Assembly: GCA_023168345.1 (NCBI GenBank)
Contig: AP025689.1
Location: 2,354,001-2,418,000 of the forward strand
Length of the DNA stretch: 64,000 nt
Direction: 5' to 3'
From: Lysinibacillus sp. PLM2
GTDB taxonomy: Bacteria; Bacillota; Bacilli; Bacillales_A; Planococcaceae
Positions 1 through 7,903 of the stretch are shown here, piece after piece; position 1 is the first letter of the stretch, and the number at the start of each line of letters is the position of its first letter. The translations under genes and the position numbers were made by a program. A model generated the notes under the pieces. That model ran no database searches, had not been told where the DNA came from, and saw nothing but the letters and a program-made list of their open reading frames with translations.

Positions 1-1364
1 TTTCCTGGATTCATAATGTTTTTAGGATCAAACACCGCTTTTATCCCTTTCATCAAATCAATCCCTGATGAGCCAACCTTCCATTCTAAATAAGGGGCTT
101 TCATTTCACCAATTCCGTGTTCACCTGTAATGGTTCCACCTAAAGAAATAGCAGCTTCAAATATTTCTTCAAATGCATGTTCAACACGCTTCATTTCCTC
201 ACTATTGCGAAGATCTGTTAAACAAGTAGGATGTAAATTTCCATCACCCGCATGACCAAATGTTGCAATTGTTAAATCATATTTATTTGCTATATGATTA
301 ATCCTTCTTACCATTTCTGCAATTTCAGATCTTGGAACTGTAGCATCCTCTAAAATGGTAGTAGGTCTTAATCTTGATAAAGCTGATAATGCTACTCTTC
401 TTGCTGTTTTTAACCTTTCCGCTTCTGTTTCATCCTTTGCAATTTGAGTAAAGACTGCTCCCTTAGATATAGCAATTTGCGTCATTTCGTGAATATCGTT
501 TTTTACCTGTGCTAATTCTCCGTCTTGTTCAAAAAGTAACATTGCTTCTACATCCGTTGATAAACCTATTTTCATAAATTGCTCAACTGCCTCAATCGTT
601 CTTTTATCTAAAAATTCGAGGGTTACAGGAATAATTTTATTTGCAATAATCGCAGAGACTGTTTCTGCAGCAGCCTCTAATGAATGAAAGTAAGCAATAC
701 TGGTCATCTTATTTTTTGGTAATGGTATTAATTTCAATGTGATTTCTGTAATTACCCCAAGTGTTCCCTCAGAACCTACTAGTAGAGCTGTAAGATCATA
801 GCCTGCAACATCCTTTGCCAATTTGCCCCCGGTTTTTAAAGTTTCTCCGTTAGCTAGAACCACTGTAAGCCCTTTCACATAATCCTTTGTAACGCCATAT
901 TTTAAACCGCGCAAGCCCCCTGAGTTTTCACTAATATTACCTCCGATTGTTGAAATCTTCATTGAGCTTGGATCTGGCGGATAAAACAGGTTTTCTTTTT
1001 CAACAAAATAACATATGTCTGCTGTGATCATTCCAGGTTGTACTGTAATGGTTAAATTTTCTCTATCAAACTCTATTATTTGATTCATATTATTAAATAA
1101 AATGACGACTCCACCTTGATTGGGTACAGTTCCGGCAGCCAAGTTAGAGCCAGAGCCTCGTGGGACTATTGGAATTTCATATTCATTGCAAATTTTAACG
1201 ATTTGGCATACTTCTTCCGTATTACGTGGTGAGACAACAATTTCCGGTAAAGCTTGAAAATTTGCAGTTGCATCATAGGAATACGCCAGTAATTGTGCCG
1301 TCGAATGCTTTACATTTTCCTTACCAACAACATCGATAAAAAATTGAATTATTTCTTTCTCCAT
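1..1364 (-). CDS. glcD: Glycolate oxidase subunit GlcD (FAD-linked oxidase), 3' end outside window
   Basis: FAD-binding oxidase that, with GlcF (and GlcE where present), oxidises glycolate or a similar 2-hydroxy acid. About 454 codons are visible and no stop is reached, so the C-terminal tail lies beyond position 1; the family is about 470 residues. The start is the ATG at 1364-1362, preceded by a GGGGTGA ribosome site. Visible motifs: the FAD-binding (PCMH) segment PRGSGSNLAAG, the ENSGGLRGLKYGVTKDYV stretch, VGSEGTLGVITE, and C-terminal GHAGDGNLHP and GEHGIGEMK. The gene reads out of the window, where glcF is expected downstream by family precedent. Family assignment is firm; the substrate (glycolate versus D-lactate) is inferred. 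Confidence 0.9.
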   Translation of the reverse strand, partial: MEKEIIQFFIDVVGKENVKHSTAQLLAYSYDATANFQALPEIVVSPRNTEEVCQIVKICNEYEIPIVPRGSGSNLAAGTVPNQGGVVILFNNMNQIIEFDRENLTITVQPGMITADICYFVEKENLFYPPDPSSMKISTIGGNISENSGGLRGLKYGVTKDYVKGLTVVLANGETLKTGGKLAKDVAGYDLTALLVGSEGTLGVITEITLKLIPLPKNKMTSIAYFHSLEAAAETVSAIIANKIIPVTLEFLDKRTIEAVEQFMKIGLSTDVEAMLLFEQDGELAQVKNDIHEMTQIAISKGAVFTQIAKDETEAERLKTARRVALSALSRLRPTTILEDATVPRSEIAEMVRRINHIANKYDLTIATFGHAGDGNLHPTCLTDLRNSEEMKRVEHAFEEIFEAAISLGGTITGEHGIGEMKAPYLEWKVGSSGIDLMKGIKAVFDPKNIMNPG

Positions 1365-1504
1365 AAATTCACCCCAGTAGTTAGTATCTCCTCCTTAATA
1401 ATTTTACAATTTAGAAAATTTAAATAATATGTACTTAATGATTAAAAATTGAGTTTTTTTACATTTAAATTTGTATCAAACGTATAAATTCCTTTTTTAA
1501 CCAT

Positions 1505-1530
1505 AAAAAAAGCTGATCATATGACCAGCT
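1505..1530 (-). terminator. Rho-independent terminator of first small membrane gene
   Basis: A 20-base inverted repeat (AGCTGGTCAT/ATGATCAGCT as read on the minus strand) followed by six T residues, immediately downstream of the stop at 1538. Confidence 0.8.
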
Positions 1531-1537
1531 CATTAAA

Positions 1538-1771
1538 TTAATTAATTTCTTGTTTTTTTATGAAAAATGAAAATACAAATGGAATAATGGAAAACAATGA
1601 ATAAATGAAATACTGTTGGTTAAATTGGGCAAGGAAGAGCGTAGAAAGAAAATAAACTAACGTCCCAAAATAAATAAATAATTTTGATCTTTTCTGAACC
1701 CCTCTAATGATGAACATCAAAGAAAAAATAATAAAGAACCAAAGCAGCAGTTTTAATTCTAAGGATTCCAT
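1538..1771 (-). CDS. Small membrane protein, paralogue 1 of a tandem pair
   Basis: 77-residue protein of unknown function with three predicted hydrophobic segments (about residues 8-23, 31-49 and 53-70). A basic loop RGVQKRSK follows the first segment. The ATG is preceded by AGGTGG at 7 nt. The neighbouring gene at 2002-2223 encodes a clearly related protein (shared RG-QK-S loop, same length and topology) and also has the same ribosome-site sequence, the same type of terminator and a CcpA-like site in its leader, so the whole transcription unit has been duplicated. I recognise no family. The sequence shows a tandem duplication of a monocistronic gene for a small integral membrane protein; any function would be a guess. 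Confidence 0.75.
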   Translation of the reverse strand: MESLELKLLLWFFIIFSLMFIIRGVQKRSKLFIYFGTLVYFLSTLFLAQFNQQYFIYSLFSIIPFVFSFFIKKQEIN

Positions 1772-1842
1772 TTGCTCACCACCTAACTAGTTATGTATAA
1801 GGATGCTTTTAAGTTAGTTAAGTGTTATTTTTGTATAGAAAA

Positions 1843-1856
1843 TGTAAGCGCTTTAA
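1843..1856. promoter_or_regulatory. CcpA cre-like site upstream of small membrane gene 1
   Basis: TGTAAGCGCTTTAA matches the cre consensus TGWAARCGYTWNCW at 13 of 14 positions. It lies just downstream of a minus-strand TATAAT (1872-1877), about +9 to +22 from the expected start of transcription, a position at which CcpA would block elongation or initiation. Regulation is inferred. Confidence 0.55.
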
Positions 1857-1956
1857 TAATAATTTATGCTTATTATATTGTATTCAGAACTTATCATTTT
1901 GATTGTATTTATTTTCAGGTATTCTTGAGTAAGCATAAAAACTACTGATTAAATTG

Positions 1957-1984
1957 AAAAAGAGCTAGCCATAAATGACTAGCT
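1957..1984 (-). terminator. Rho-independent terminator of second small membrane gene
   Basis: Inverted repeat AGCTAGTCAT...ATGGCTAGCT followed by CTTTTT on the minus strand, just after the stop at 2002. It is very similar in layout to the terminator at 1505-1530. Confidence 0.8.
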
Positions 1985-2001
1985 AACAGTAGATGATTTA
2001 C

Positions 2002-2223
2002 CTATCCTTTCATATAAAATGATTTTATTAACGGAAAAATAGATAGAAATGCGAAGGCAATATAGTATTTTTCGTACGTAGCAAAGTGCAACATCGGTAA
2101 TAAATAACCTATTATACTAATGTAAATGATTGGACGAGACTTCTTTTGGAACCCTCTTATCATAAAAAGCAACGATACGATGATAATGAGCCAGAGTGAT
2201 AATCCTAAAATAAAGTATTCCAT
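2002..2223 (-). CDS. Small membrane protein, paralogue 2 of a tandem pair
   Basis: 73-residue protein of unknown function, paralogous to the one at 1538-1771: three hydrophobic segments, a basic RGFQKKSR loop after the first, and a C-terminal SFYMKG tail. I chose the ATG at 2223, which begins MEYF and has AGGTGG 8 nt upstream; a GTG at 2235 would overlap that ribosome site. It is a single-gene unit with its own terminator, promoter-like TATAAT at 2336-2341 (minus strand) and a cre-like site at 2293-2306. Identity with the paralogue is roughly 40% by eye, so the duplication is not recent. Function unknown. Confidence 0.75.
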   Translation of the reverse strand: MEYFILGLSLWLIIIVSLLFMIRGFQKKSRPIIYISIIGYLLPMLHFATYEKYYIAFAFLSIFPLIKSFYMKG

Positions 2224-2292
2224 TTGTCTCACCACCTAACTATTGTATGTAAATGGGGCTGAATGTTTAGGTGTCCGAAGTTAAGTATCGTA

Positions 2293-2306
2293 TGAAAGCG
2301 CTTATA
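2293..2306. promoter_or_regulatory. CcpA cre-like site upstream of small membrane gene 2
   Basis: TGAAAGCGCTTATA matches TGWAARCGYTWNCW at 13 of 14 positions. It lies downstream of a TATAAT (2336-2341, minus strand), mirroring the arrangement in front of the paralogous gene. Confidence 0.55.
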
Positions 2307-2500
2307 TTTATAAGTTGCTCTCATTTCTTTACTCTATTATATGTTGGATTCTATTCTTTGTTCGTATTTTTACCTTTGCAATTCAAATATTTTACAAAAA
2401 ATGGGGCAAAAATAATTAAATTACGATTATTTTAATTTTCTCCCCTAAATTTTGTACGACTAACCATGTTTAGATTTAAATAAATGGTTAAAAATAAAAT

Positions 2501-2762
2501 GAGGCTGGGACATAGGTGGATTTTTTAAAGAATTCGCTTATACCAGTAATAAAAAATGTTATGTTTAAAAATTGATTGGAGTGTAGGGGCGACTCCTGCG
2601 GGAACAGCCCGTGATTCGAGACCCCGCAGGAGCAAAGCGACGAGGAGGCTCGAGCCGGGCCCGCGGAAAGCGTCCCCGTAACGGAAATCAATTTTCTTTA
2701 TATCAAAAAAGCATCATTTTTCTATCAGGAAAAATGATGCTTTTTTGTTTTGTCCCAACCTC
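2501..2762. repeat. GC-rich nested palindromic repeat element with terminal inverted repeats
   Basis: A 262-bp intergenic element, much richer in GC than its surroundings. It is bounded by GAGGCTGGGACA (2501-2512) and TGTCCCAACCTC (2751-2762), inverted repeats matching at 11 of 12 positions. Inside are further perfect inverted arms: AAAATTGATT (2568-2577) with AATCAATTTT (2686-2695), and CTCCTGCGGG (2593-2602) with CCCGCAGGAG (2623-2632). A strong terminator-like hairpin lies at 2705-2746. It carries no credible gene. It resembles interspersed elements I associate with Bacillales genomes (a GAGGCTGGGACA start and a CTCCTGCGGGA core), but I cannot name a family. If transcribed it would fold into a large multibranched RNA. 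Confidence 0.7.
2705..2746. terminator. Strong bidirectional terminator hairpin inside the repeat
   Basis: AAAAAAGCATCATTTTT and its exact complement AAAAATGATGCTTTTTT surround an 8-base loop. It can end transcripts in either direction and serves the minus-strand gene ending at 2770. Confidence 0.85.
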
Positions 2763-2769
2763 AAACATT

Positions 2770-3978
2770 CTATTCATCTATTAAAGTATGAAATTTAGAA
2801 AGTACTTTCTCTGTTAATATATTGTGTTTATTGAAATGATTCAAATAAATACTTAACATCATCTCATTTTCTTCGGTTACATCTATTTTCATAAAAATAC
2901 GATTTACGATATCCTTTGCCTCTTCTGGATTTGAATACATTGTATTCCATGCTCGAACTTGATAGTCTAAATCATGACTAAATGCGGCTTGCTCTAATTC
3001 ATCAATCGGAACAGGTATATTAAATTGAGCATATGGATTTTCATAGAAATTTGTATATATAAATTGAATAAAACAACGTTCTTTCAGATCGTATTCAAAA
3101 CTGTTTTGGTTAACAGATAGTACAAGTTTTTCATCCTTTAGTTGAATTTCCCCTACTTCTAAATTCATAAATGGTGCGCTATCTTTAAAGCTACTAATAG
3201 TTATATTTGCATCTGGAGTAATGAGGAAATATTGTAAGTCTTTGTTTAACTCTTGAATATATTCTTCAATCCTTTTATCCCTTATTCGGCGTTCATCACG
3301 TAATTTTGCATAGTTAACTGGTCTAAAATAATATGATGCATCTATATTTTGTGCCTCAATTGTCCACTCTGAATCTGGACAATCCAATAACACTCTAAAC
3401 GCGAAGCCCGTGTCCGTTTTTTTTAATTCATTGTATATAAACCATTGACCAATTTGTAGCGGCACGTCACTTTCTTCACTTATTACATTCTTAAAAGTAA
3501 AATGAATGATTGTTTTATTAGTAAAACCGCCCTCTGTGTTTAAAAATATATGAAGATTTTGATTTTCTCTTTCAATTCGTTCAATGATAGAATCATGCAA
3601 GCTATCTTTAAAAACCTCTTGTGCATTTTCACTTAAATAAGGGATTGCCGATTTCGTGTTTTCATAGGCAGCAGCTAAAATTTCTTCAAACTTCTTATCA
3701 CTTTCTCGCATCCACTTCAGATAATCTTCTCGAACATTCTTTGGTAATGTTGGCTGATTAAGTGTACCATCTTCAACAAAAGGGATAAAACGACTTGGTA
3801 GAACTGTTAGTAATTCTTCCTTTACCATTTCGAGATCCTCGGCTAATCGTTTCTTTAAATCGAATCCTTCCTCGTTTGCATATTCAAACTCACTTTCCCA
3901 ATCTCCATCTGATTCATGTATAGGTAAAAGATTACAAATTTGAAACCTTTCTTTCCCTTCTTTTGTTAAATTCCACAT
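2770..3978 (-). CDS. DUF4085-like hypothetical protein
   Basis: Soluble, acidic protein of about 402 residues with no signal peptide or membrane segment. The N-terminal pattern (WNLTKEGKERFQ, then a long charged helical region with LPSRFIPFVEDGTLNQPTLP) resembles the uncharacterised DUF4085 family; this is recognition by memory, not a search. The start is uncertain: an ATG at 3978 (MWNL) has GGTGAGG about 8 nt upstream, an ATG at 3984 is closer, and the open frame reaches 4047. The patatin-like gene ends 84 nt upstream on the same strand, so the two could be cotranscribed. Function unknown. Confidence 0.7.
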   Translation of the reverse strand: MWNLTKEGKERFQICNLLPIHESDGDWESEFEYANEEGFDLKKRLAEDLEMVKEELLTVLPSRFIPFVEDGTLNQPTLPKNVREDYLKWMRESDKKFEEILAAAYENTKSAIPYLSENAQEVFKDSLHDSIIERIERENQNLHIFLNTEGGFTNKTIIHFTFKNVISEESDVPLQIGQWFIYNELKKTDTGFAFRVLLDCPDSEWTIEAQNIDASYYFRPVNYAKLRDERRIRDKRIEEYIQELNKDLQYFLITPDANITISSFKDSAPFMNLEVGEIQLKDEKLVLSVNQNSFEYDLKERCFIQFIYTNFYENPYAQFNIPVPIDELEQAAFSHDLDYQVRAWNTMYSNPEEAKDIVNRIFMKIDVTEENEMMLSIYLNHFNKHNILTEKVLSKFHTLIDE

Positions 3979-4062
3979 ATGCATGCCCTCACCAGTTTTA
4001 ATATAATTATAAATCAAATATTGCCATGTTAGGTTATTAATTCTCAAAATTGAAGAAGAAAA

Positions 4063-4944
4063 CTAGTTAGGATTCCACGTTTTTAAAAATTTCTCAGTAC
4101 GTTCTCTACCGATTTTAATTAAAGTTTCTTTACCTGTTTCATCTAAATCAAATTGTGTAGCACTATACTCCTCAACAGGAATAAAAACAATATTTTTTTC
4201 ATGTTTTCGAGAAATATATCGTTCATCATGGGCATCTTTCATCGTTGCAAATAATGCTTCAAACATTTTTAATCCATCACTTATTTTACGAGGCTCAGAT
4301 TCTACACTTGGGTGACTTAATTTAAAGCCTAATAATGGACGTTCTTTTTTTCCATTATCAAATATCCAAAGTGGAAAATTACTTAATACACCACCGTCCA
4401 CAACAATACATTCACCTTTATTGTCCTTAAGCTTCACCGGTTCAAAGAAAAAGGGTATCCCGCAGCTCATTCTTAATGCCTTTGCTACAGAAAATCTTTT
4501 CCATTTTATTCCGTATTTCTCCAAATCATCTGGTATTACGATCATTTGTCCATTACTTAAATCAGATGCTACTAATTTTAATGAGCCTCTAGGTAAATCA
4601 TCAAAAGTGTAAATATCTTTTGCTGCTAGCTTTTTATAGAACCATTTTTCCAACGCTTTTCCTTGATATAGTCCTAAGCGAAAATATAAATTTAACCATT
4701 TTAGAAAAGGAAGTGTCTTGGCAAATTTGGGAGGGTCTAATAAAGACTTTAAATCCAGTTCATCAAGTAATTCTTCGATTTCAGATGCCTTGTAGCCAGC
4801 TGCTATAAAGCAGGCTAAAATTGCACCAGCACTAGTTCCTGCAACACGTTTAAATCTAATGTTTTTTTCTTCTAATATTTGCATTGCTCCCACATAGGCA
4901 AAACCTTTAATACCTCCACCCGAAAAGACCCCATCTATTAACAA
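4063..4944 (-). CDS. Patatin-like phospholipase
   Basis: Serine lipid acyl hydrolase of the patatin/RssA-YlbK type, about 293 residues, probably cytoplasmic or membrane-peripheral. Visible features with the start used here: oxyanion-hole motif GGGIKG at 9-14, nucleophile elbow GTSAG with Ser38, the late family motif SCGIPFFFEPV, and the dyad Asp183 in VVDGG. All catalytic residues are present. I chose the TTG at 4944 because AAAGGGGAG lies 6 nt upstream; the longer frame to 5043 would run through the terminator of the preceding gene. Substrate unknown; related proteins cleave phospholipids or thioesters. Confidence 0.85.
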   Translation of the reverse strand: MLIDGVFSGGGIKGFAYVGAMQILEEKNIRFKRVAGTSAGAILACFIAAGYKASEIEELLDELDLKSLLDPPKFAKTLPFLKWLNLYFRLGLYQGKALEKWFYKKLAAKDIYTFDDLPRGSLKLVASDLSNGQMIVIPDDLEKYGIKWKRFSVAKALRMSCGIPFFFEPVKLKDNKGECIVVDGGVLSNFPLWIFDNGKKERPLLGFKLSHPSVESEPRKISDGLKMFEALFATMKDAHDERYISRKHEKNIVFIPVEEYSATQFDLDETGKETLIKIGRERTEKFLKTWNPN

Positions 4945-5015
4945 CAGATTCTCCCCTTTTACATTGTTAATATACTGTAAGAAATATGGGGAATAAATAG
5001 AACTTCTGTCGAAAA

Positions 5016-5063
5016 TATAAAAAAAGTATTTGGCGAAAAACAATGTTCATTGCCAAATACTTT
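5016..5063 (-). terminator. Terminator of the small charged-protein gene
   Basis: Perfect 12-bp stem AAAGTATTTGGC (5052-5063 read on the minus strand) with GCCAAATACTTT, then a run of T. It lies between the stop at 5069 and the patatin start, which argues against starting the patatin gene at 5043. Confidence 0.85.
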
Positions 5064-5068
5064 ATTCC

Positions 5069-5248
5069 TTATTCATTTAGTCTTGATGGATTGTGCTTAT
5101 TATCAGGTTTATCCTTGTTTTCATTTTTATTTTGTTTTTTGGCTTGATCATTTTGCCCAATTACATCAAAATCATCTGGACTTAAATCAAAACCATAGCC
5201 GTATTCTTCACGATCTAATCCCTTTTTTTCTTTTTTGTCTTTTGCCAA
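5069..5248 (-). CDS. Small highly charged hypothetical protein
   Basis: 59-residue hydrophilic protein rich in Lys, Asp and Asn: a lysine-rich head (AKDKKEKK), a central EEYGYGFDLSPDDFDVIGQ segment and a KNENKDKPDNKHNP tail. The TTG at 5248 is chosen because GGAGGTGA lies about 5 nt upstream; the alternative start at 5281 has no ribosome site. The composition suggests a disordered protein. It forms a single-gene unit with its own terminator. Not recognised. Confidence 0.65.
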   Translation of the reverse strand: MAKDKKEKKGLDREEYGYGFDLSPDDFDVIGQNDQAKKQNKNENKDKPDNKHNPSRLNE

Positions 5249-5362
5249 TTGGCTCACCTCCACAATTATCAATATGAACATGTTTCGAGCGATTTATGCC
5301 TAATCCATTTAATAAAAGCGGATTCCATAAACTGACTAAAGAACATCTTAATAAAATAAACA

Positions 5363-5398
5363 AAGGGCAAACCCCATAATATAATGAGATTTACCCTT
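5363..5398 (-). terminator. sodA terminator
   Basis: Hairpin AAGGGTAAA...TTTGCCCTT (one G-U pair) followed by a T-rich tract on the minus strand, just downstream of sodA. Confidence 0.7.
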
Positions 5399-5427
5399 CG
5401 ATTTATCTTAACTATTTGTTGGTAAAA

Positions 5428-6033
5428 TTATTTCGCTGCAGCAAATTTTTCTGCTACTACATCCCAGTTTACTACATTCCAGAAAGCAGAGATATAGTCA
5501 GGACGACGGTTTTGGTAGTTTAAGTAGTAAGCATGCTCCCAAACGTCTAAACCTAAAATTGGTGTTTTGCCTTCCATTACTGGTGAATCTTGGTTTGGAG
5601 TTGAAGTGATTGCTAACTCGCCACCATCAACAACTAACCATGCCCAACCTGAACCGAAACGGCCAGCAGCAGCAGTTGCAAATTCTGATTTGAAGTTATC
5701 TAAGCTTCCAAATTTAGCATCAATAGCAGCTGCTAAATCACCTGTAGGAGCAGTTGCGCCACCAGGAGTTAAGATTTCCCAGAATAAAGAGTGGTTCGCA
5801 TGTCCGCCACCATTGTTACGAACAGCAGTTTGTTTGTCAGCTGGAAGTGCATCAATGTTAGAAATAAGTTCTAATAAATCTTTACCAGCAAATTCAGTAC
5901 CTTCTACCGCATTGTTTAAATTTGTTACATAAGTATTGTGATGTTTTGAGTGATGGATTTCCATAGTTCTTGCATCAATGTGTGGTTCTAACGCGTCATA
6001 AGCATACGCTAATTTTGGTAATTCATAAGCCAT
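5428..6033 (-). CDS. sodA: Superoxide dismutase [Mn/Fe]
   Basis: Cytoplasmic superoxide dismutase that converts superoxide to oxygen and hydrogen peroxide. Length (201 residues) is normal for the family. The four metal ligands are visible: His27, His81, Asp163 and His167 (in [10 protein letters not shown]). The [11 protein letters not shown] and GSGWAWLV motifs are intact and the Gln148-containing TPNQDSP segment favours manganese. The ATG is preceded by AGGGAGG. It lies 217 bp downstream of yqgC on the same strand, as in B. subtilis, and ends in its own terminator. Confidence 0.97.
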   Translation of the reverse strand: MAYELPKLAYAYDALEPHIDARTMEIHHSKHHNTYVTNLNNAVEGTEFAGKDLLELISNIDALPADKQTAVRNNGGGHANHSLFWEILTPGGATAPTGDLAAAIDAKFGSLDNFKSEFATAAAGRFGSGWAWLVVDGGELAITSTPNQDSPVMEGKTPILGLDVWEHAYYLNYQNRRPDYISAFWNVVNWDVVAEKFAAAK

Positions 6034-6249
6034 TTTGAATTTCCTCCCTAGAATAAGAAATAATGTTGATTACAATAGTAGGTTATCAAATTTAGGAATA
6101 TTGTTCAATTATTTGACATCAAACATTTACATTTCATACTTTTGACTGAGTATAGTAGTTGTTTCTAGTTTTGATAACCTGATAGATAGTAATCCACATA
6201 GTATTATATCCCTCATATAAATTCTTTAATCTTTTTCTTTTTAGTAACG

Positions 6250-6738
6250 TTAGATAGCGATAAAAAACACAATAATCATGACTATTTGTAATATACCTTT
6301 TGTAATGACCGATGTAATAAAACCGATTAGTGAACCAATTCCTGATTTAATGGCTTGAGTAAAATTAGATTTTGTAACTAGCAACTCTCCTATTACCGCG
6401 CCCAAAAACGGACCTATTAATATTCCGGCGAATGGGATAATGAAAGGTCCCACTAACAACCCAATAGTACTTCCCCATATCCCGGCTTTTGTACCTCCAA
6501 ACCTTTTTACACCAATTAAATTCGATACTGTATCTGCCACAAATAGTAGAATAACCAGTAATATTTCGATTACCCAAAACCACCAACTATAATCACTGAA
6601 GGAGTAAAACAATCCATAGACGATGAAACCTAGCAGTATAAATAGAACTGACGGTATAATTGGATAAACAAGACCAATAAAAGCGATGATAAAACTTACG
6701 ATGATTAAAATCCATGCAATGATATCCAAGGTAGACAT
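6250..6738 (-). CDS. yqgC: DUF456 family membrane protein YqgC
   Basis: 162-residue, strongly hydrophobic protein with five or so membrane segments and the glycine-rich repeated pattern typical of DUF456 ([18 protein letters not shown] and [12 protein letters not shown]). The position next to sodA matches B. subtilis yqgC. It is divergent from yqgB at 6886. Function unknown; DUF456 proteins are uncharacterised small integral membrane proteins. Confidence 0.85.
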   Translation of the reverse strand: MSTLDIIAWILIIVSFIIAFIGLVYPIIPSVLFILLGFIVYGLFYSFSDYSWWFWVIEILLVILLFVADTVSNLIGVKRFGGTKAGIWGSTIGLLVGPFIIPFAGILIGPFLGAVIGELLVTKSNFTQAIKSGIGSLIGFITSVITKGILQIVMIIVFFIAI

Positions 6739-6885
6739 CTCCTCTTCCTACTTCAATTAAAATTACGAATTTGAATTTATAAAAGTTTCAATAGTAACTT
6801 GAAAAGTAACTTATAAAACTAATTACTATATTTACTTTTCTATTTTCCTGTATTTCATGGTAAACTTTCGAATGGAGGAGAAAAG

Positions 6886-7404
6886 ATGGTAAAACATTCA
6901 CAACTTTTTATTGATAGTTTAATTCACCCTAAAAAATTAGCGGCTTATCGGATGCTTCCAATCGGTAAAACCATTCAATATGTTTTTATTTTAATCACCT
7001 TAATAATGATATTTTCATTTACTCAATTTGTTATGGGAATGTCTACTACCGATACTAATTATTATAATATAGAGGGTCTAACACAATATGTAGAAGACAT
7101 CCAATGGTTATTATATCCATTCGCACTATTAATCTTACTTATGACAACAACTGCTCTGATATTTTTACAAATTAGTGTTTATGCTTTTATTGGCGTCGGT
7201 ATACTCAAGTTAAACAAACGTCGTGGTGAATATCGACATGTATGGCGATCTTCAGCACTAGCAATCACATGGACGACTCTATTATCAATTCTATTTTCAT
7301 TTATACCCATTCAGGATGTGTTAGAAACAATAATAGGAATTGTCATAACAATTATCATACTTTTTATCGCATCAACAAAATATCCTAAAATGCCAAAAAA
7401 ATAA
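6886..7404 (+). CDS. yqgB: DUF1189 family membrane protein YqgB
   Basis: 172-residue integral membrane protein with four predicted membrane segments. The amphipathic N-terminus (LFIDSLIHPKKLAAYRMLPIGKTIQYVF) is typical of DUF1189 proteins. The ribosome site GGAGGAG lies 7 nt before the ATG. It is divergent from yqgC and followed closely by yqfZ; the order matches B. subtilis yqgC-yqgB with yqgA absent. No biochemical function is established. Confidence 0.8.
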   Translation: MVKHSQLFIDSLIHPKKLAAYRMLPIGKTIQYVFILITLIMIFSFTQFVMGMSTTDTNYYNIEGLTQYVEDIQWLLYPFALLILLMTTTALIFLQISVYAFIGVGILKLNKRRGEYRHVWRSSALAITWTTLLSILFSFIPIQDVLETIIGIVITIIILFIASTKYPKMPKK

Positions 7405-7456
7405 TATGCATGAATCCCTTCTGACTTCATATAGTGGAGAGAGGAGGGATATTTTT

Positions 7457-7792
7457 ATGCGTTATCTTATCATAACTGCTATCATTTTTATTTTAGCGAC
7501 AGTTATTAAAATAGATTTAACTGATGGAACTCTACCATTAGCTTCATTTGACACTCCTAAAGCACAGCAACATTGTGAGAAACAATATACAATCAAAACT
7601 ATCCCGGTTATAACTGAACTAGGAGATTCACCACAATCTCTCTTTGCAGCATATCCATCTGAAGCTAACATTACACTTGCAGAACGTTTAGCAAAATTCT
7701 ATGAATTAAACCCCCATTTACAAAAGCAAGCGATGGTTCCAGGCGAATTAATAAAAATACCAGTTTATACTAGTGTGAAAAATATTTGTTAA
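7457..7792 (+). CDS. yqfZ: YqfZ-like secreted or membrane-anchored LysM-type protein
   Basis: 111-residue protein with an N-terminal membrane segment (residues 1-16) and a C-terminal half resembling a LysM module: YTIKTIPVITELGDSPQSLFAAYP, LAERLAKFYELNPHL, then VPGELIKIPVY. LysM modules bind peptidoglycan N-acetylglucosamine; binding here is inferred. The start is the ATG at 7457, with GAGGAGG 9 nt upstream, rather than the ATG at 7406, which lacks a site and nearly abuts yqgB. Position just upstream of ispG matches yqfZ of B. subtilis. Confidence 0.75.
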   Translation: MRYLIITAIIFILATVIKIDLTDGTLPLASFDTPKAQQHCEKQYTIKTIPVITELGDSPQSLFAAYPSEANITLAERLAKFYELNPHLQKQAMVPGELIKIPVYTSVKNIC

Positions 7793-7814
7793 TTGTAATA
7801 AATTGCGCATATCC

Positions 7815-7844
7815 TTGTCTTTTTCTTTCTAACACTGATAAAAT
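7815..7844 (+). promoter_or_regulatory. Probable sigma-A promoter of ispG
   Basis: TTGTCT (7815-7820), 18-bp spacer, TAAAAT (7839-7844), 60 bp upstream of ispG. Confidence 0.6.
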
Positions 7845-7903
7845 AGAGTGGCGATGGTACAATCAAATTTCATCTATGTACCTGTTAAAGGAGAGAATTT
7901 TTC

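Noticed and set aside
2488-2691. 67-codon open frame on the minus strand
   Set aside because: It lies inside the palindromic GC-rich repeat; its composition (Ser/Cys/Pro-rich) follows from the repeat and there is no ribosome site.
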